A DNA stretch of 64,000 nt from Yinghuangia elevatio (GCF_040649515.1 NZ_JBEZFP010000033.1:13585-77584), one strand, 5' to 3'. Shown: positions 34,471 through 44,509, counted from the stretch's first letter. The notes: a model not told the origin generated them from the sequence alone. Translations and numbers: made by a program.

Positions 34471-35553
34471 CTACTTGGCGGCGCAGCCCGCGCGCCCGGC
34501 GAAGGTGTCGGACAGGGCGAGGAAGGCGCGCTCGGTCTCCAGCGGTCGGCCGTCGGTCGTCTGCAGGTCGGTGCCCAGGCGCATGGTGTCGATCACCGGG
34601 ACGCCGCCGCACTGTGTGGCGCCGATGTAGGTCCGGTCACCGCGCGAGCCGCCGTCGTCCTTGAAGCGCTCCGTCGGCGGCGGTTCCAGCAAGTTCGCCA
34701 ACACTCCGCGGAGTTGGACGTACCTCAACACCACGGCGCCGTCCGGGGCGGTCCGTACGACGCACTCCGACCACGTCGGGGACTGCGCCGTCGTCACCGC
34801 CCAACTCGCTCCGGGACGCCGGGCCAGTCCCACCCCGTCGGCCCCGCAAGCCGTGCCCGCGCCACCCGGTGCGGTGGTCTGCTCCACCGTGCCGTGGAGG
34901 TCGGTGGCGACGAGCTGCGGCCCGTCGCATCCCGCCCGCGCACGCAGCCCGTTGGCGATGTCGGCCAGCAAGCCCACCAACTCCCGTGCGGCACCGGGCC
35001 GCCCGGCGACGAGGTGATCGGCGGCGTCCACACCCTCGGGCGGCTTGGCCTCGGCGGCCCGGTCCCGGGCGATCACGGTGGCGATCATCGGCTCCTCGCC
35101 GGTATCCGTGCCGTGGCACCGGGGGAGGATCGTCCACGCCTGGTGGTCCGCGACGATGATCTCGTCGGACACTCCGGCCGTCCGGTACCCGGCCCCGACG
35201 CCCTCGCCGAACTCCAGGAACGGCGGATCGGTCTGCCCCAGCAGCGTTCCCGTGTAGAAGGCGAAGCTCCGGTCACCGGGCTCGGAGTCCGGCAAACGCA
35301 ACGTGCACCGCGCGTCGGTCGAGGGATAGCGCGTGTCCGCCGTCTCCGAGTGCTCGTACGACCCCTCGGGCAACACCCCCAACACCCGCCGAGTCTCCAC
35401 GGATCCCCAACACACCCGATCCGCCAGTGCCGTGCCTCCGTCATCTCCGTCCCACGGCCGGACCACCAGCAGTACGACCGCGGCCGCCGCCAACGCGGCC
35501 ACCGCGGCGACCAGCACGCTGCGTCCCCTCGTCCAACCGCTCCCGCCGCTCAT
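34471..35553 (-). CDS. Membrane-anchored Cys-rich protein of unknown function, downstream of the 723-aa gene
   Basis: The 360-aa protein has one N-terminal transmembrane helix (about residues 12-32), after which everything would lie outside the cytoplasm. The exported part contains eight cysteines, an even number compatible with four disulfides, and shows no motif I recognise. Its ATG overlaps the stop of the 723-aa gene by 4 bases, so the two are translated together. Possible roles are a partner, a surface receptor or an immunity factor for the 723-aa protein; none can be shown from sequence. It ends the eccC operon. Confidence 0.75.
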   Translation of the reverse strand: MSGGSGWTRGRSVLVAAVAALAAAAVVLLVVRPWDGDDGGTALADRVCWGSVETRRVLGVLPEGSYEHSETADTRYPSTDARCTLRLPDSEPGDRSFAFYTGTLLGQTDPPFLEFGEGVGAGYRTAGVSDEIIVADHQAWTILPRCHGTDTGEEPMIATVIARDRAAEAKPPEGVDAADHLVAGRPGAARELVGLLADIANGLRARAGCDGPQLVATDLHGTVEQTTAPGGAGTACGADGVGLARRPGASWAVTTAQSPTWSECVVRTAPDGAVVLRYVQLRGVLANLLEPPPTERFKDDGGSRGDRTYIGATQCGGVPVIDTMRLGTDLQTTDGRPLETERAFLALSDTFAGRAGCAAK

Positions 35554-37721
35554 CCGGACTCGTTCCGGGCGCTCTGGTCACCGGAGGCGAATCCGGAATG
35601 CGCCTGGTTGTTCGCGGTGTGCGCGCTCACGCCGGACTCGGGGTGCTGCTCCGCCCAAGTCGTCATGACGCCTTCGGAGTACGCGGCGCCGTTGGTGTAC
35701 ACCTCGGAGACCCGTGCGTCCGCGTCCGAGGAATTGTTGGACGCTCCCAGGAAGTCGCCCACCCACGCGTTCACGTATGTCGCGCCCAGCGTGACGGGGA
35801 CACCGACGACTGGATTTGCCGCGACGGCGCTCGCACTGACAACAGTGGTCGTCGTGTCGATGGCGAGCCCGGTCCACATGGCGATCTGCGCGTTGCCCTT
35901 CTCGCCGTCCGCCTTGGTGTTCTCGTCGGTCGCCCGTATGTCCTGGGCAACCACGCTGTCCATGATGCCGAACGCCTCCGAGGAGGAGTACATGACGTCT
36001 TTCAGAGACGTGGCCTTGTCCTGCGGTGAAATGTCGGCACGGGCGTTCACCTGGTCGAGAGTGGCGTACGTGTAACCCTCCTGGACTTTCTTGAGGGTCT
36101 CGATGTTGCCGGGATCCGAGGCGACCTCGCTCAGCACCTTGGTCATGTCGCCGCGCGAAATCTCCGCCAGCGGACCGTGGTCGATCGGCATCGTCGGGCC
36201 CTTGTCCTCGGAACGCGCCTGGGTCAGCGCGGCGTTCAACGACTCCGCGTTCCCGGACAGCATGTCGACGACGCTGTCCTTCAGCGGCTCGGGAGTGCCC
36301 TTCTCGGCGAAGGTGTTGATCGTGGTCTCGAGGATGCCGACGCGCTGCTCGGCGAGTTCGGGGCTGCCCGGCGGGCCCGTCGTGGCCGACACGAGCGCCT
36401 GCCCGAGGGTGTCCTGGCGCGCCGCGTCCACCGAGGGGCTGCCGCTGTTGTTCTCGAGCAGGTACTTGATCTTGGCTTCACCGGTGGCGGTGACTTCACG
36501 GCCGTCGGGGAGCCGGTCCGGCTTGTCGTCGAAATACGCCGTGGACGCATCCGGGTTGTTCTTGAACCCGGTGAGCACGCCCGCCATGGGGTCCAGGGCG
36601 GATTTGGGATCGGCGCCGTTCAGGTTGAGGTTGAGCGGGAACTGCGGCTGCGGGGCGGCGGTCTTGCCCCACACGGAAGATCCGCCGTTCTTGTTCTCGA
36701 ACTGCCGGATGTCCTCGGCGGTGGTGAGCAGGAAGTCCTTGTCGTACGTTCCCTGGCCCAGCAATGTGCCGAACACCTGGTATCCGTAGACGTCGGTCAT
36801 GGCCGAACCGTCCTTGGCCGAGATCTGGAACTTCTGTTCGCCGGCCGCCCGGTAGCCCGCCATCCAGGCATTGTCCTTGGCAAGTACGGGGCTTGCGGTC
36901 GCCAGATGGCCACCGAGAAGTGTCTGTATCTGTTTGAAGTCCTCAAGCCTCGGGTCGTTTTTGCTCTGGACCGGCTGGAACTGGGACAGCGACAGGTTTG
37001 CCTTCACCAGGCCTTCCGGGCCCACCTGCTTCAGCATGGTGGTCGAGAACTCCGCGTTCCCGGCATTCTGCGTCAGCGTCGTCCGTACGATGTCCGCTTC
37101 GCTCGCGGTCAGCGTGCCGTCCTTGCTCAGCTTCGCCAGCAGAGTGGCCGTACGTTGGGCGTCGGCCGCCGGGTCGGCGCCCAGGGACCCGGCGTTGAAG
37201 TCGTTCTTCGGGGCGCCCTTCGCGTCGTTCCAGTTGACGTTGGCGAGGAGCGTCGTGGCGGCGAGGACGTCCGCGTCGACGGCCTTCTGCAGCAGGGCCG
37301 TCATCCGCGCGCTGATCTGGTGAGCCGTCTCCGACTTCTGTCGGTCGGCGAGGTCGTCGGGCGCGCTCCACGACAGGCTGCCGTCGGGTTTGAGGGTGAG
37401 GCCGTTGGCCTGGACGTCGCGCAGGGCCGTGATCATGCCCAGCTTGCATTCGGCCAGTACTGTCTGCGCCTCGCGGAGGATCGCCGCGTTGGCCGCCGCC
37501 TCGATGCGCGCGGCCTCCAACTGGGCGGCGAATACGCGGAGCATCTTGAGCGCCGTGTCGGCGTCCTTGCCGGTCCAGGCGCCGAAGTCCAAAGGCGCGA
37601 TGACGTCCCGGAGGCAGCGCTCCTGGTCGCCGGTCATCGCCTTGGCCAGGCGTTCCCAGCCTTCGGCAGTGCTGTCGATGACGGTGAGGTCCACGTCGGC
37701 GAGTTCTTGGAAGGTCAGCAT
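35550..37721 (-). CDS. 723-aa helical protein, candidate type VII substrate (DUF6571-like)
   Basis: The protein begins with FQELADVDLTVIDSTAEGWERLAKAM and a ~120-residue helical region without signal peptide, similar in layout to the LXG/WXG heads of large ESX substrates. A long middle region has YQVFGTLLGQGTYDKDFLLTTAEDIRQFE, which reminds me of DUF6571 proteins. Near residues 605-660 there is an alanine/valine-rich hydrophobic stretch, then a short polar tail. No catalytic motif was recognised. The gene follows an Esx-like gene by 7 bp and eccC before that, and overlaps the membrane-anchored gene after it. A secreted effector or structural substrate is likely but unproven. Confidence 0.7.
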   Translation of the reverse strand: MLTFQELADVDLTVIDSTAEGWERLAKAMTGDQERCLRDVIAPLDFGAWTGKDADTALKMLRVFAAQLEAARIEAAANAAILREAQTVLAECKLGMITALRDVQANGLTLKPDGSLSWSAPDDLADRQKSETAHQISARMTALLQKAVDADVLAATTLLANVNWNDAKGAPKNDFNAGSLGADPAADAQRTATLLAKLSKDGTLTASEADIVRTTLTQNAGNAEFSTTMLKQVGPEGLVKANLSLSQFQPVQSKNDPRLEDFKQIQTLLGGHLATASPVLAKDNAWMAGYRAAGEQKFQISAKDGSAMTDVYGYQVFGTLLGQGTYDKDFLLTTAEDIRQFENKNGGSSVWGKTAAPQPQFPLNLNLNGADPKSALDPMAGVLTGFKNNPDASTAYFDDKPDRLPDGREVTATGEAKIKYLLENNSGSPSVDAARQDTLGQALVSATTGPPGSPELAEQRVGILETTINTFAEKGTPEPLKDSVVDMLSGNAESLNAALTQARSEDKGPTMPIDHGPLAEISRGDMTKVLSEVASDPGNIETLKKVQEGYTYATLDQVNARADISPQDKATSLKDVMYSSSEAFGIMDSVVAQDIRATDENTKADGEKGNAQIAMWTGLAIDTTTTVVSASAVAANPVVGVPVTLGATYVNAWVGDFLGASNNSSDADARVSEVYTNGAAYSEGVMTTWAEQHPESGVSAHTANNQAHSGFASGDQSARNESG

Positions 37722-37728
37722 CCGGGCC

Positions 37729-38154
37729 TCAGATGACCGTCAGTGTGGTGGCGTTGCCGTCGTCGGCTTGCTTCCACTTGTTCGCGTTGTCATGGAGCTT
37801 GCCCACGTATTCGTCCATGGTCGAGGTCAAGTGGGCGAGCTTCTCGCCCCAGCGTTTCTGCACCTGTTCCAGGGCCTTGGCGAGTTCGAGTCCGCGAAAG
37901 ACGGCCTCGTCGGCGGTGGCGTTGACGGCCGCCTGGGCGTCTGCCTGGACCTCGGCGCGGAGGGCCTGCAACGCGAAGGCCGAGGCGTGCAGCGTGTCCG
38001 CGGTCACCAGTACCCGGCCGCCGCCGGCGCCCGGCTCCTGCGCGGAGAGAAGGTGCGTCTCCGCCGGTTCGGCCGGGGCGTCGAGGGGTCGGGCGGTGGG
38101 TGGGGCGGCCGGGTCGATGAGCCACGCGTCGAGGACCGGGTCGAGCTCGGGCAT
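37729..38154 (-). CDS. Small helical Esx-like protein
   Basis: This 141-aa protein has a proline-rich, probably disordered N-terminal third. Two long helices follow (about residues 52-92 and 95-130), separated near RWGEKL. The WG pair takes the place of a canonical WXG turn. No signal peptide is present and the typical YxxxE tail is missing. The size, fold and position between eccC and the 723-aa gene suggest a chaperone or heterodimer partner for the latter. Stop and start are separated by only 7 bp; eccC ends 25 bp upstream. Confidence 0.7.
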   Translation of the reverse strand: MPELDPVLDAWLIDPAAPPTARPLDAPAEPAETHLLSAQEPGAGGGRVLVTADTLHASAFALQALRAEVQADAQAAVNATADEAVFRGLELAKALEQVQKRWGEKLAHLTSTMDEYVGKLHDNANKWKQADDGNATTLTVI

Positions 38155-38179
38155 GTGTGCCTCCGGTTCTGGTGCTCGG

Positions 38180-41100
38180 TCAGTGGGGGAGCCAGGCCGT
38201 CTGGATCATCTGGGTGCCGCGACGGCGGGAGATCAACTGGCCGCGGCCCGGGGGGAGCCGGGTGGGCCGTACGCCACCGATCAGCGGGCCTTCGTCGCGG
38301 TTTCCGGACAGGAGGAGGCCGCCGGTGCCGAGGTCGAGGAGCTTCTGCATGACGGGTTCGTAGAGCGCCCGGCTCGCGCCGCCGGAGCCGCGGGCGATCA
38401 CCAGGTGCAGGCCGACGTCGCGGGCCAGCGGGAGGTATTCGAGGAGCGGCGCGAGCGGGTTGCCGGAGGACGAGGCGACGAGGTCGTAGTCGTCGATGAG
38501 GAAGTACACGTCGGGGGCCGACCACCAACTGCGGTTGCGCAGTTGCTCCTGGGTGACCTCGGGGCCGGGGATGCGGCGGCTGAGGGAGTCGCAGACCTGG
38601 GCGACGGCGGGGCCGAGCGCCGGGTTCGCGGCGACGTAGTGCAGCAGGTGGGTCTCGGGGACCGCGCCCAGCAGGGAGCGGCGGTAGTCGACGGCGATGA
38701 TGCGCGCTTCGGCGGGCGTGAAGCGCTCGCTGATGCCGCGGGCGACGGTACGCAGGAACCCGCTCTTGCCCGACTCGCTCTCGCCGAACAGCACGAAGCT
38801 GGGATCCGCGGTGAAGTCGAGGAACACCGGTTCGAGCGCGGCCTCGTCGATGCCGATGGGCACCGCGTGGCCCGGGACGGCGTCGGGGGTCGGCAGCTGC
38901 TCGTACGGCAGCAGGCGCGGCAGCATGCGTACCCGTGGCGCGGGGGCGCCCGTCCACGCCGCCTTGACCCGGGCGACGAAATCCGCGGCACCGTCGGCGA
39001 GATCGGACGCGTCACCCGAACCGTCCGCGCGCGGCAGCGCGGCGAGGAAGTGCATGCCGTCGGGAGTGAGACCGCGGCCGGGCGCGTCGGTCGGCACGTT
39101 GACCGCGACGCGCCGGTCCACCTCCGACTCCATCGGTTCCCCGAGCCGCAGTTCGAGGCGAGTCTGGATCTGGTCCTTGAGGGCGGGCCGCAACTCCGGC
39201 CACCGGCCCGCGGTCACCACGACGTGCACGCCGTAGCCCAGACCGCGCGTGGCGATCTCGGTGATGGTGGCCTCCAGCGCGTCGAACTCGTTCTTGACCG
39301 TCGTCCAGCCGTCGACGACGAGGAACACGTCGCCCCACGCCTCGCCGGGCAGGAGCCCTTGCGCGCGGCGCTGGCGGTAGGTTGCGATCGAGTCGATGCC
39401 CTGGGCGCGGAAGAACTGTTCGCGGCGGTCGACGATGCCCGCCACCTCGCTCACCAGGCGACGTACCATCTCGGCGTCGAGGCGCCCCGCGACACCGCCC
39501 ACGTGCGGGAGTTCGCTGAGCGACGAGAGGCCGCCGCCGCCGAAGTCCAGGCAGTAGAACTGCGCTTCGGCGGGAGTGTGGGTGAGCGCCAGCGAGGCGA
39601 CAAGGGTCCGTGCGAGTGTGCTCTTGCCGCTGCGCGGGCCGCCCACGATCAGCACGTGTCCGGCCGCGCCGGACAAGTCGATGTACATCAGGTCGCGGCG
39701 CTGCTCGAACGGCTTGTCGACCACGCCCAGCGGAGCCGTCAGCCGCCCGTTGCCCGCCCACCCGGCCGCGGCAAGCCCGCGGTCCGGCGTCACGGCGATC
39801 GGCGCGATGGAGGTGAACAGCGCGTCCAGAGCGGGTGATTCGCCCAGCGGCGGCAGCCACACCTGGTGCGCGGGCGGACCCTGCCCCGCCATGCGCCGCA
39901 CGATCACGTCGAGCACCGTGTCCGCGAGTGCGGACGATGTGCCCGGGTCGGCCAGGTCCGGGTCCGGGTCCGGCGCCGGCGCGGGGGCGTGTGCCGGCAC
40001 GAAGGCGGCCTCGGGGGTCCACGCGTTGGTGAAGAGCACGGGCTGAGGGGCGCCTCCGGTACGGCTCGCGCCCTGGTTCGCGCTGCGGTAGGGGCCGGAG
40101 ACGTACGCCGCCTTGAAGCGCGACATCGACTCCGTGTCGAACTTCAGCAGCCCCGACCCGGGCACCGGGGGCAACTGGTACGCGTCCGGGACCCCCAGCA
40201 CCGCCCGCGACTCCGCCGCCGAGAAGGTGCGCAGCCCGATCCGGTACGACAGGTAGGTGTCCAGCCCCCGCAGCCGCCCCTCCTCCAGCCGCTGCGACGC
40301 CAGCAACAAATGCACGCCAAGCGACCGGCCGATACGCCCGATCTGGATGAACATGTCGATGAAATCCGGCTTGGCGGTGAGAAGTTCGCTGAACTCGTCG
40401 ATGATGATCACGAGCGACGGCAGCGGTTCCAGCGGTGCCCCCGCGGAACGCGCCCGCTCGTAGTCGTGGATGTTCGCGTAGTTGCCCGCGGCGCGCAGCA
40501 GTTCCTGCCGCCGCGTCAGCTCACCGGTGATCGAGTCGCGCATACGGTCGACGAGCGTCAGGTCGTCGGCGAGGTTGGTGATGACCGCCGCCACATGCGG
40601 CATCTCCGACATCCCGGAAAACGTCGCACCGCCCTTGAAGTCCGCGAGCACGAAGTTGAGGATCTCCGAGCTGTGCGTCATCGCGAGCCCCAGCACCAGC
40701 GTGCGCAGCAGCTCCGACTTGCCCGAACCGGTCGCCCCGACGCACAGGCCGTGCGGACCCATGCCCTCCAAGGCCGATTCCTTGAGGTCCAGGAGAACCG
40801 GCTCGCCGCTCTCGCCCAGCCCGATCGGCACCCGCAGGCGATCGTGCGGTGCGCGCGGGCGCCAGGTGCGCGTCACGTCGACCGACGCGGCGTCGCCCAC
40901 CCCCATGAGTTCGGTGAAGTCGAGGTTGGCCAGCAGGGGTTCGTCGCCGTCCGCGCCGGACAGCCGCAGCGGCGCCAGGCCGCGCGCCAGCGCCTCGGCG
41001 TCGGGCTCCGTGAGGACGTCGGGGCGGCCCTCGTACGCCGTTCCCGTCGCGGCCTCCAGCACCAGCCGGTCGGGCTCGGCGACCACCGCCAGGCCGCCGC

Positions 41101-42154
41101 GCAACTCGTCGAGGTCACCCGCGACGATCTCCAGCACGGTGACGCCCTGGAGGCCCTCCGACCCGGCCAGCACCGAACCGGACGGCACCGTCCCGCCGTC
41201 CAGCACCACCACCACATGGGGCTGGTCGAGCACCGGCGCACCGGTGGCGGTGAAGCGCGGGCGGTTGGTCAGTTCGTCGGCCAGCAGCCGTTCGACCTCG
41301 CCCAGGTCGTCGACCACCATGCGCAGCGCGCCCGCGCCGTCCGACTCCCGGGGGTGCTGGGCATGCGGCAGCCACTTGATCCAGTCCCACTTCTTCCCCC
41401 TGGACCGGTGCACCGCCGCGGCGATCACCACGTCGTCGGGGGAGTGGAGTGTGGTGAGTTGGCCGAGCATCGCGCGCGCCAGGCCGTACACGGTCTCCTC
41501 GTCGCCCGACAGCGTCAGGTGGTAGAAGGACCGCAACGACACCGCCATCGGCAGGTCGTCGAGCATGGACTGGGTCAGCAGGAAGCGCCGCATCGCCTCG
41601 GCGCACAGCGGTTCGAGGTCGTCGAGCGGTGCGGTCTGCGGCGCCACCAGTGCCGTGGCCAGGCGCTGGCGGCCGGTGCCGACCCGGACCTGGGCGAAGT
41701 CGGCGTCCCCGGCCCGGCGTTCCCACAGGCGGCGGCCGCCCGCGACGACCGACCACAGCTGGTCGGGGGCGGGGTGCGTCCACAGTTGCGCGCCGCGCTG
41801 GCGGCGCGCGGTGCGGCGTACCTTGGTGCGCTGCTGGTCCAGGTAGCGCAGGTAGTCGCGCCGGGCGTCGAGCATCGCGGGCGTGTTGCCCCGGCGGGCG
41901 CGTACGACGTTGGCGATCACCATCGCGAGCGACGACACCATCATCATGCCGCCCATCACGAACATCATCTTGTTCGCGCCGGGCATGAACAGGAACCCGG
42001 CCGAGCCGAGCATGGTCATCATCGGCATCAGGCTGTTCATCCAGCCCTGGTCCTGCGGCCGTTCGAGCTCCGGGGGCGCTTCGAGGACCAGTTCGTCGGA
42101 CGGCACCGCGGGCGGGAACACCCTCGGCGGTCTCTTGACGATCACCACGGTCAC
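38180..42154 (-). CDS. eccC: Type VII secretion ATPase EccC
   Basis: EccC drives ESX secretion and recognises substrates. The 1324-aa single-chain protein begins with the family signature VIVKRPPRVFPPAVPSDEL, then has two membrane helices (about 50-95) and three FtsK/SpoIIIE ATPase domains. The Walker A lysines are K479 (GATGSGKS), K844 (GGPRSGKS) and K1130 (GESESGKS). Walker B is intact in domain 1 (VIIIDEF) but reads VVDGW and LIDDY in domains 2 and 3, as known for EccC. GTG 42154 is chosen because it produces the conserved N-terminus. It heads an operon with an Esx-like gene, the 723-aa gene and the 360-aa gene. Confidence 0.97.
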   Translation of the reverse strand: MTVVIVKRPPRVFPPAVPSDELVLEAPPELERPQDQGWMNSLMPMMTMLGSAGFLFMPGANKMMFVMGGMMMVSSLAMVIANVVRARRGNTPAMLDARRDYLRYLDQQRTKVRRTARRQRGAQLWTHPAPDQLWSVVAGGRRLWERRAGDADFAQVRVGTGRQRLATALVAPQTAPLDDLEPLCAEAMRRFLLTQSMLDDLPMAVSLRSFYHLTLSGDEETVYGLARAMLGQLTTLHSPDDVVIAAAVHRSRGKKWDWIKWLPHAQHPRESDGAGALRMVVDDLGEVERLLADELTNRPRFTATGAPVLDQPHVVVVLDGGTVPSGSVLAGSEGLQGVTVLEIVAGDLDELRGGLAVVAEPDRLVLEAATGTAYEGRPDVLTEPDAEALARGLAPLRLSGADGDEPLLANLDFTELMGVGDAASVDVTRTWRPRAPHDRLRVPIGLGESGEPVLLDLKESALEGMGPHGLCVGATGSGKSELLRTLVLGLAMTHSSEILNFVLADFKGGATFSGMSEMPHVAAVITNLADDLTLVDRMRDSITGELTRRQELLRAAGNYANIHDYERARSAGAPLEPLPSLVIIIDEFSELLTAKPDFIDMFIQIGRIGRSLGVHLLLASQRLEEGRLRGLDTYLSYRIGLRTFSAAESRAVLGVPDAYQLPPVPGSGLLKFDTESMSRFKAAYVSGPYRSANQGASRTGGAPQPVLFTNAWTPEAAFVPAHAPAPAPDPDPDLADPGTSSALADTVLDVIVRRMAGQGPPAHQVWLPPLGESPALDALFTSIAPIAVTPDRGLAAAGWAGNGRLTAPLGVVDKPFEQRRDLMYIDLSGAAGHVLIVGGPRSGKSTLARTLVASLALTHTPAEAQFYCLDFGGGGLSSLSELPHVGGVAGRLDAEMVRRLVSEVAGIVDRREQFFRAQGIDSIATYRQRRAQGLLPGEAWGDVFLVVDGWTTVKNEFDALEATITEIATRGLGYGVHVVVTAGRWPELRPALKDQIQTRLELRLGEPMESEVDRRVAVNVPTDAPGRGLTPDGMHFLAALPRADGSGDASDLADGAADFVARVKAAWTGAPAPRVRMLPRLLPYEQLPTPDAVPGHAVPIGIDEAALEPVFLDFTADPSFVLFGESESGKSGFLRTVARGISERFTPAEARIIAVDYRRSLLGAVPETHLLHYVAANPALGPAVAQVCDSLSRRIPGPEVTQEQLRNRSWWSAPDVYFLIDDYDLVASSSGNPLAPLLEYLPLARDVGLHLVIARGSGGASRALYEPVMQKLLDLGTGGLLLSGNRDEGPLIGGVRPTRLPPGRGQLISRRRGTQMIQTAWLPH

Positions 42155-42488
42155 TCGAATCAGCCCCCATCCACCTGGTGTTCGCATCGCCGGGCAGGCC
42201 GGGGTGCGCGGATCCGTTTCCGGACACGGCGGATGGACTGGAACCAACCCACCCCGTCAGGGTCGTCTCCATACCCCGGGCGGATGTCGAAGTGACCGGC
42301 ACCGTCCGGGCGATGGCCGATACTACTGGTTGGCGCCGCCGGTGCCACAGGCTCGCAGGTCGGCGCAACTTCCGGTGCCCGCACGGCGCGAACGGAATCG
42401 AAGGTCCGTTAGGCTGCGTCGTCAGCCGGTCGGCGCAGGACGCGCCCCGGCGACACCGTCCACACCGGAAGCCACGGGGAGCCGCCGG
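42155..42488. promoter_or_regulatory. Divergent intergenic region eccC / eccD
   Basis: This 334-bp region separates the two divergent ESX genes and should hold both promoters. I see no gene in it. GGGGGCTG on the minus strand serves eccC and GGGGAG near 42475 serves eccD. TAGGCT around 42411-42416 is a possible -10 for eccD, without a good -35 box. No strong inverted repeat was found. Confidence 0.45.
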
Positions 42489-43934
42489 GTGAGTACCGCA
42501 GTCGGCACGGTCGGAACACCGGGCGCATCGGCCCCTTCCGCCGTCACCATCTCGACCGGACTGGTCCGGGTCACGATCGTCGCACCGGACTGCCGTGTGG
42601 ACGTCGCGCTGCCCGAGGAAGTCCCGCTCGCCGACCTCTACCCGGAGATCCTGCGGCTGTCCGGACAGGTGCAATCCCCCGGCGCACCAACGGGGTTCCG
42701 CCTCATGAGCATGGACGGCGGGCTCCTGGACAGCACCCGCGGACTGGGCGCGCAGTCCGTGCACGACGGCGCGCTGCTGCGCTTCACACCGCTCGCCGAC
42801 GCGCTGCCGCCACCGGTCTACGACGACGTGGTCGACGCGGTGGCCTCGTCCGTCACCGCCGACCACCGCCTGTGGTCGCCCGATCTGCTGCGGACCGCGG
42901 CGCTGTCGGGCGCGGCGGCGTTCCTGTGCCTGGCGCCGGTCGCGCTGTGGCGTACCGCCGACCCGAACTCGGCCGCCGGAGTCGTCGCGGGCACGCTCGC
43001 CCTGCTGCTCGCCGTGGTCGCGGGCGTCCGGGCCCGGGTGTACGACGACCACGGCGCGGCGGCGGCCCTCGGCCTCGGTGCGCTGCCCAACGCCTTCTAC
43101 GCGGGCCTCGGCGTCGTCGACCCGCCCGCCGGCGAGGGTCCCGGCCGGGTGCAGTTCCTCGCCGCCTGCGCTTCGGTGATGGTGGTGTCGACGCTGATCG
43201 CGGTCCTGGTCCCGCAGCGCAACGCGGTGTACGTCGCGGGGGCGGGCGGTGCCGCGGCGGGCATGGTCACCGCGTTCGGCCTGATCGCCGCCGACGCCTC
43301 GCCGGGGGACGCCGCCGCGGTCGCCGGTGTCACCGGCCTCGCCGCCATCGCGTTCCTGCCGTCGTGGTCGCTGCGCCTGGCCCGGCTGCCCATCGGATTC
43401 CTGCCCCCGGACGCGCCTCCGGCGGCCCGGGCGAGCGCCGACGACCCGGTGGACCACAGCGCCCTGGCCGCCCGCGCCCGGGCCGGCCACCAGATCCTGA
43501 CGGGCCTCGTGGGCGCCTGCGCGACCGTCGTCGCCGGCTCGGCCGTCGTACTGGGCTACTCCTCTTCCCTGTGGGCCCAGATCCTCACCGGCGCGCTCGC
43601 CGTCGCGCTCCTGACGCGCGCCCGGCTTTTCTCACACACCGCGCAGGTCACGCTGCTGCTGGCGGCCGGGGCGCTGTCCCTGGTCTTCCTCGCGGCCGGG
43701 CTGACCCTGCACACGGACTTCCTCGACGCCGAGCGACCGCACTGGATCTACGGGGCGACCGCGGCGTTCGGCGCGCTGCTCGGCCTGATCGCGATCACCG
43801 TCCCGGCGCGCGGCCTCTCCCCGTTCTGGGGGCGTGCCATGGACATCCTCGAAGGCATGCTCCTGACCGCCATGGTGCCCGTGTGCCTGGCCGTCCTCGG
43901 CGTCTACAGCACGCTTCGCAACATCACCGGCTGA
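42489..43934 (+). CDS. eccD: Type VII secretion channel component EccD
   Basis: The 481-aa protein starts with a ubiquitin-like (YukD) domain, about residues 20-105 (VRVTIVAPDCRVDVALPEEVPLADL to HDGALLRFTPL). It continues with about eleven hydrophobic helices from residue 135 to the end, the normal EccD topology. EccD forms the membrane barrel around which EccB, EccC and EccE assemble. A cytoplasmic loop with PPDAPPAARASADDPVDHSAL splits the helices in the middle. The GTG at 42489 follows GGGGAG. The gene is divergent from eccC and closes the secretion locus, 185 bp before rpsO. Confidence 0.94.
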   Translation: MSTAVGTVGTPGASAPSAVTISTGLVRVTIVAPDCRVDVALPEEVPLADLYPEILRLSGQVQSPGAPTGFRLMSMDGGLLDSTRGLGAQSVHDGALLRFTPLADALPPPVYDDVVDAVASSVTADHRLWSPDLLRTAALSGAAAFLCLAPVALWRTADPNSAAGVVAGTLALLLAVVAGVRARVYDDHGAAAALGLGALPNAFYAGLGVVDPPAGEGPGRVQFLAACASVMVVSTLIAVLVPQRNAVYVAGAGGAAAGMVTAFGLIAADASPGDAAAVAGVTGLAAIAFLPSWSLRLARLPIGFLPPDAPPAARASADDPVDHSALAARARAGHQILTGLVGACATVVAGSAVVLGYSSSLWAQILTGALAVALLTRARLFSHTAQVTLLLAAGALSLVFLAAGLTLHTDFLDAERPHWIYGATAAFGALLGLIAITVPARGLSPFWGRAMDILEGMLLTAMVPVCLAVLGVYSTLRNITG

Positions 43935-44118
43935 GACATCCGACCGTGGGCTGCTAGGGTGGTCTCATCCGGACCTTTGCGCCCGGTGTGTGTGCTGCCC
44001 GGATCTTTCCCGCGGATTCCTCCGTCGGGCCCGACCCGGTCGGCGCGCAGTGAGTCACCGAAGTTCCCCCGTGAAGAAGACCGGGGGCACTCACACTCTC
44101 ACCTGAATGGAGCACGCA

Positions 44119-44406
<288 letters not shown>

Positions 44407-44416
44407 ACCGCACAGT

Positions 44417-44445
44417 GAAGGAGCGGCTCTCCGAGCCGCTCCTTC
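44417..44445 (+). terminator. Hairpin after rpsO
   Basis: A 13-bp perfect stem (44417-44429 with 44433-44445) with a 3-base loop starts 11 bp after the rpsO stop. It may act as a leaky terminator or as the RNase III target between rpsO and pnp. Confidence 0.75.
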
Positions 44446-44482
44446 GCCGTATCAGGACACAGTTTTTGTAGGCTGTGACGCA

Positions 44483-44509
44483 GCGGTGTGGTGCGTGACA
44501 CCCCACCGC
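44483..44509 (+). promoter_or_regulatory. Second hairpin in the pnp leader
   Basis: Arms 44483-44493 and 44499-44509 form 10 of 11 pairs around a 5-base loop. It follows the TAGGCT element and would lie near the 5' end of a pnp-specific transcript, a position suited to autoregulatory cleavage. Confidence 0.5.
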
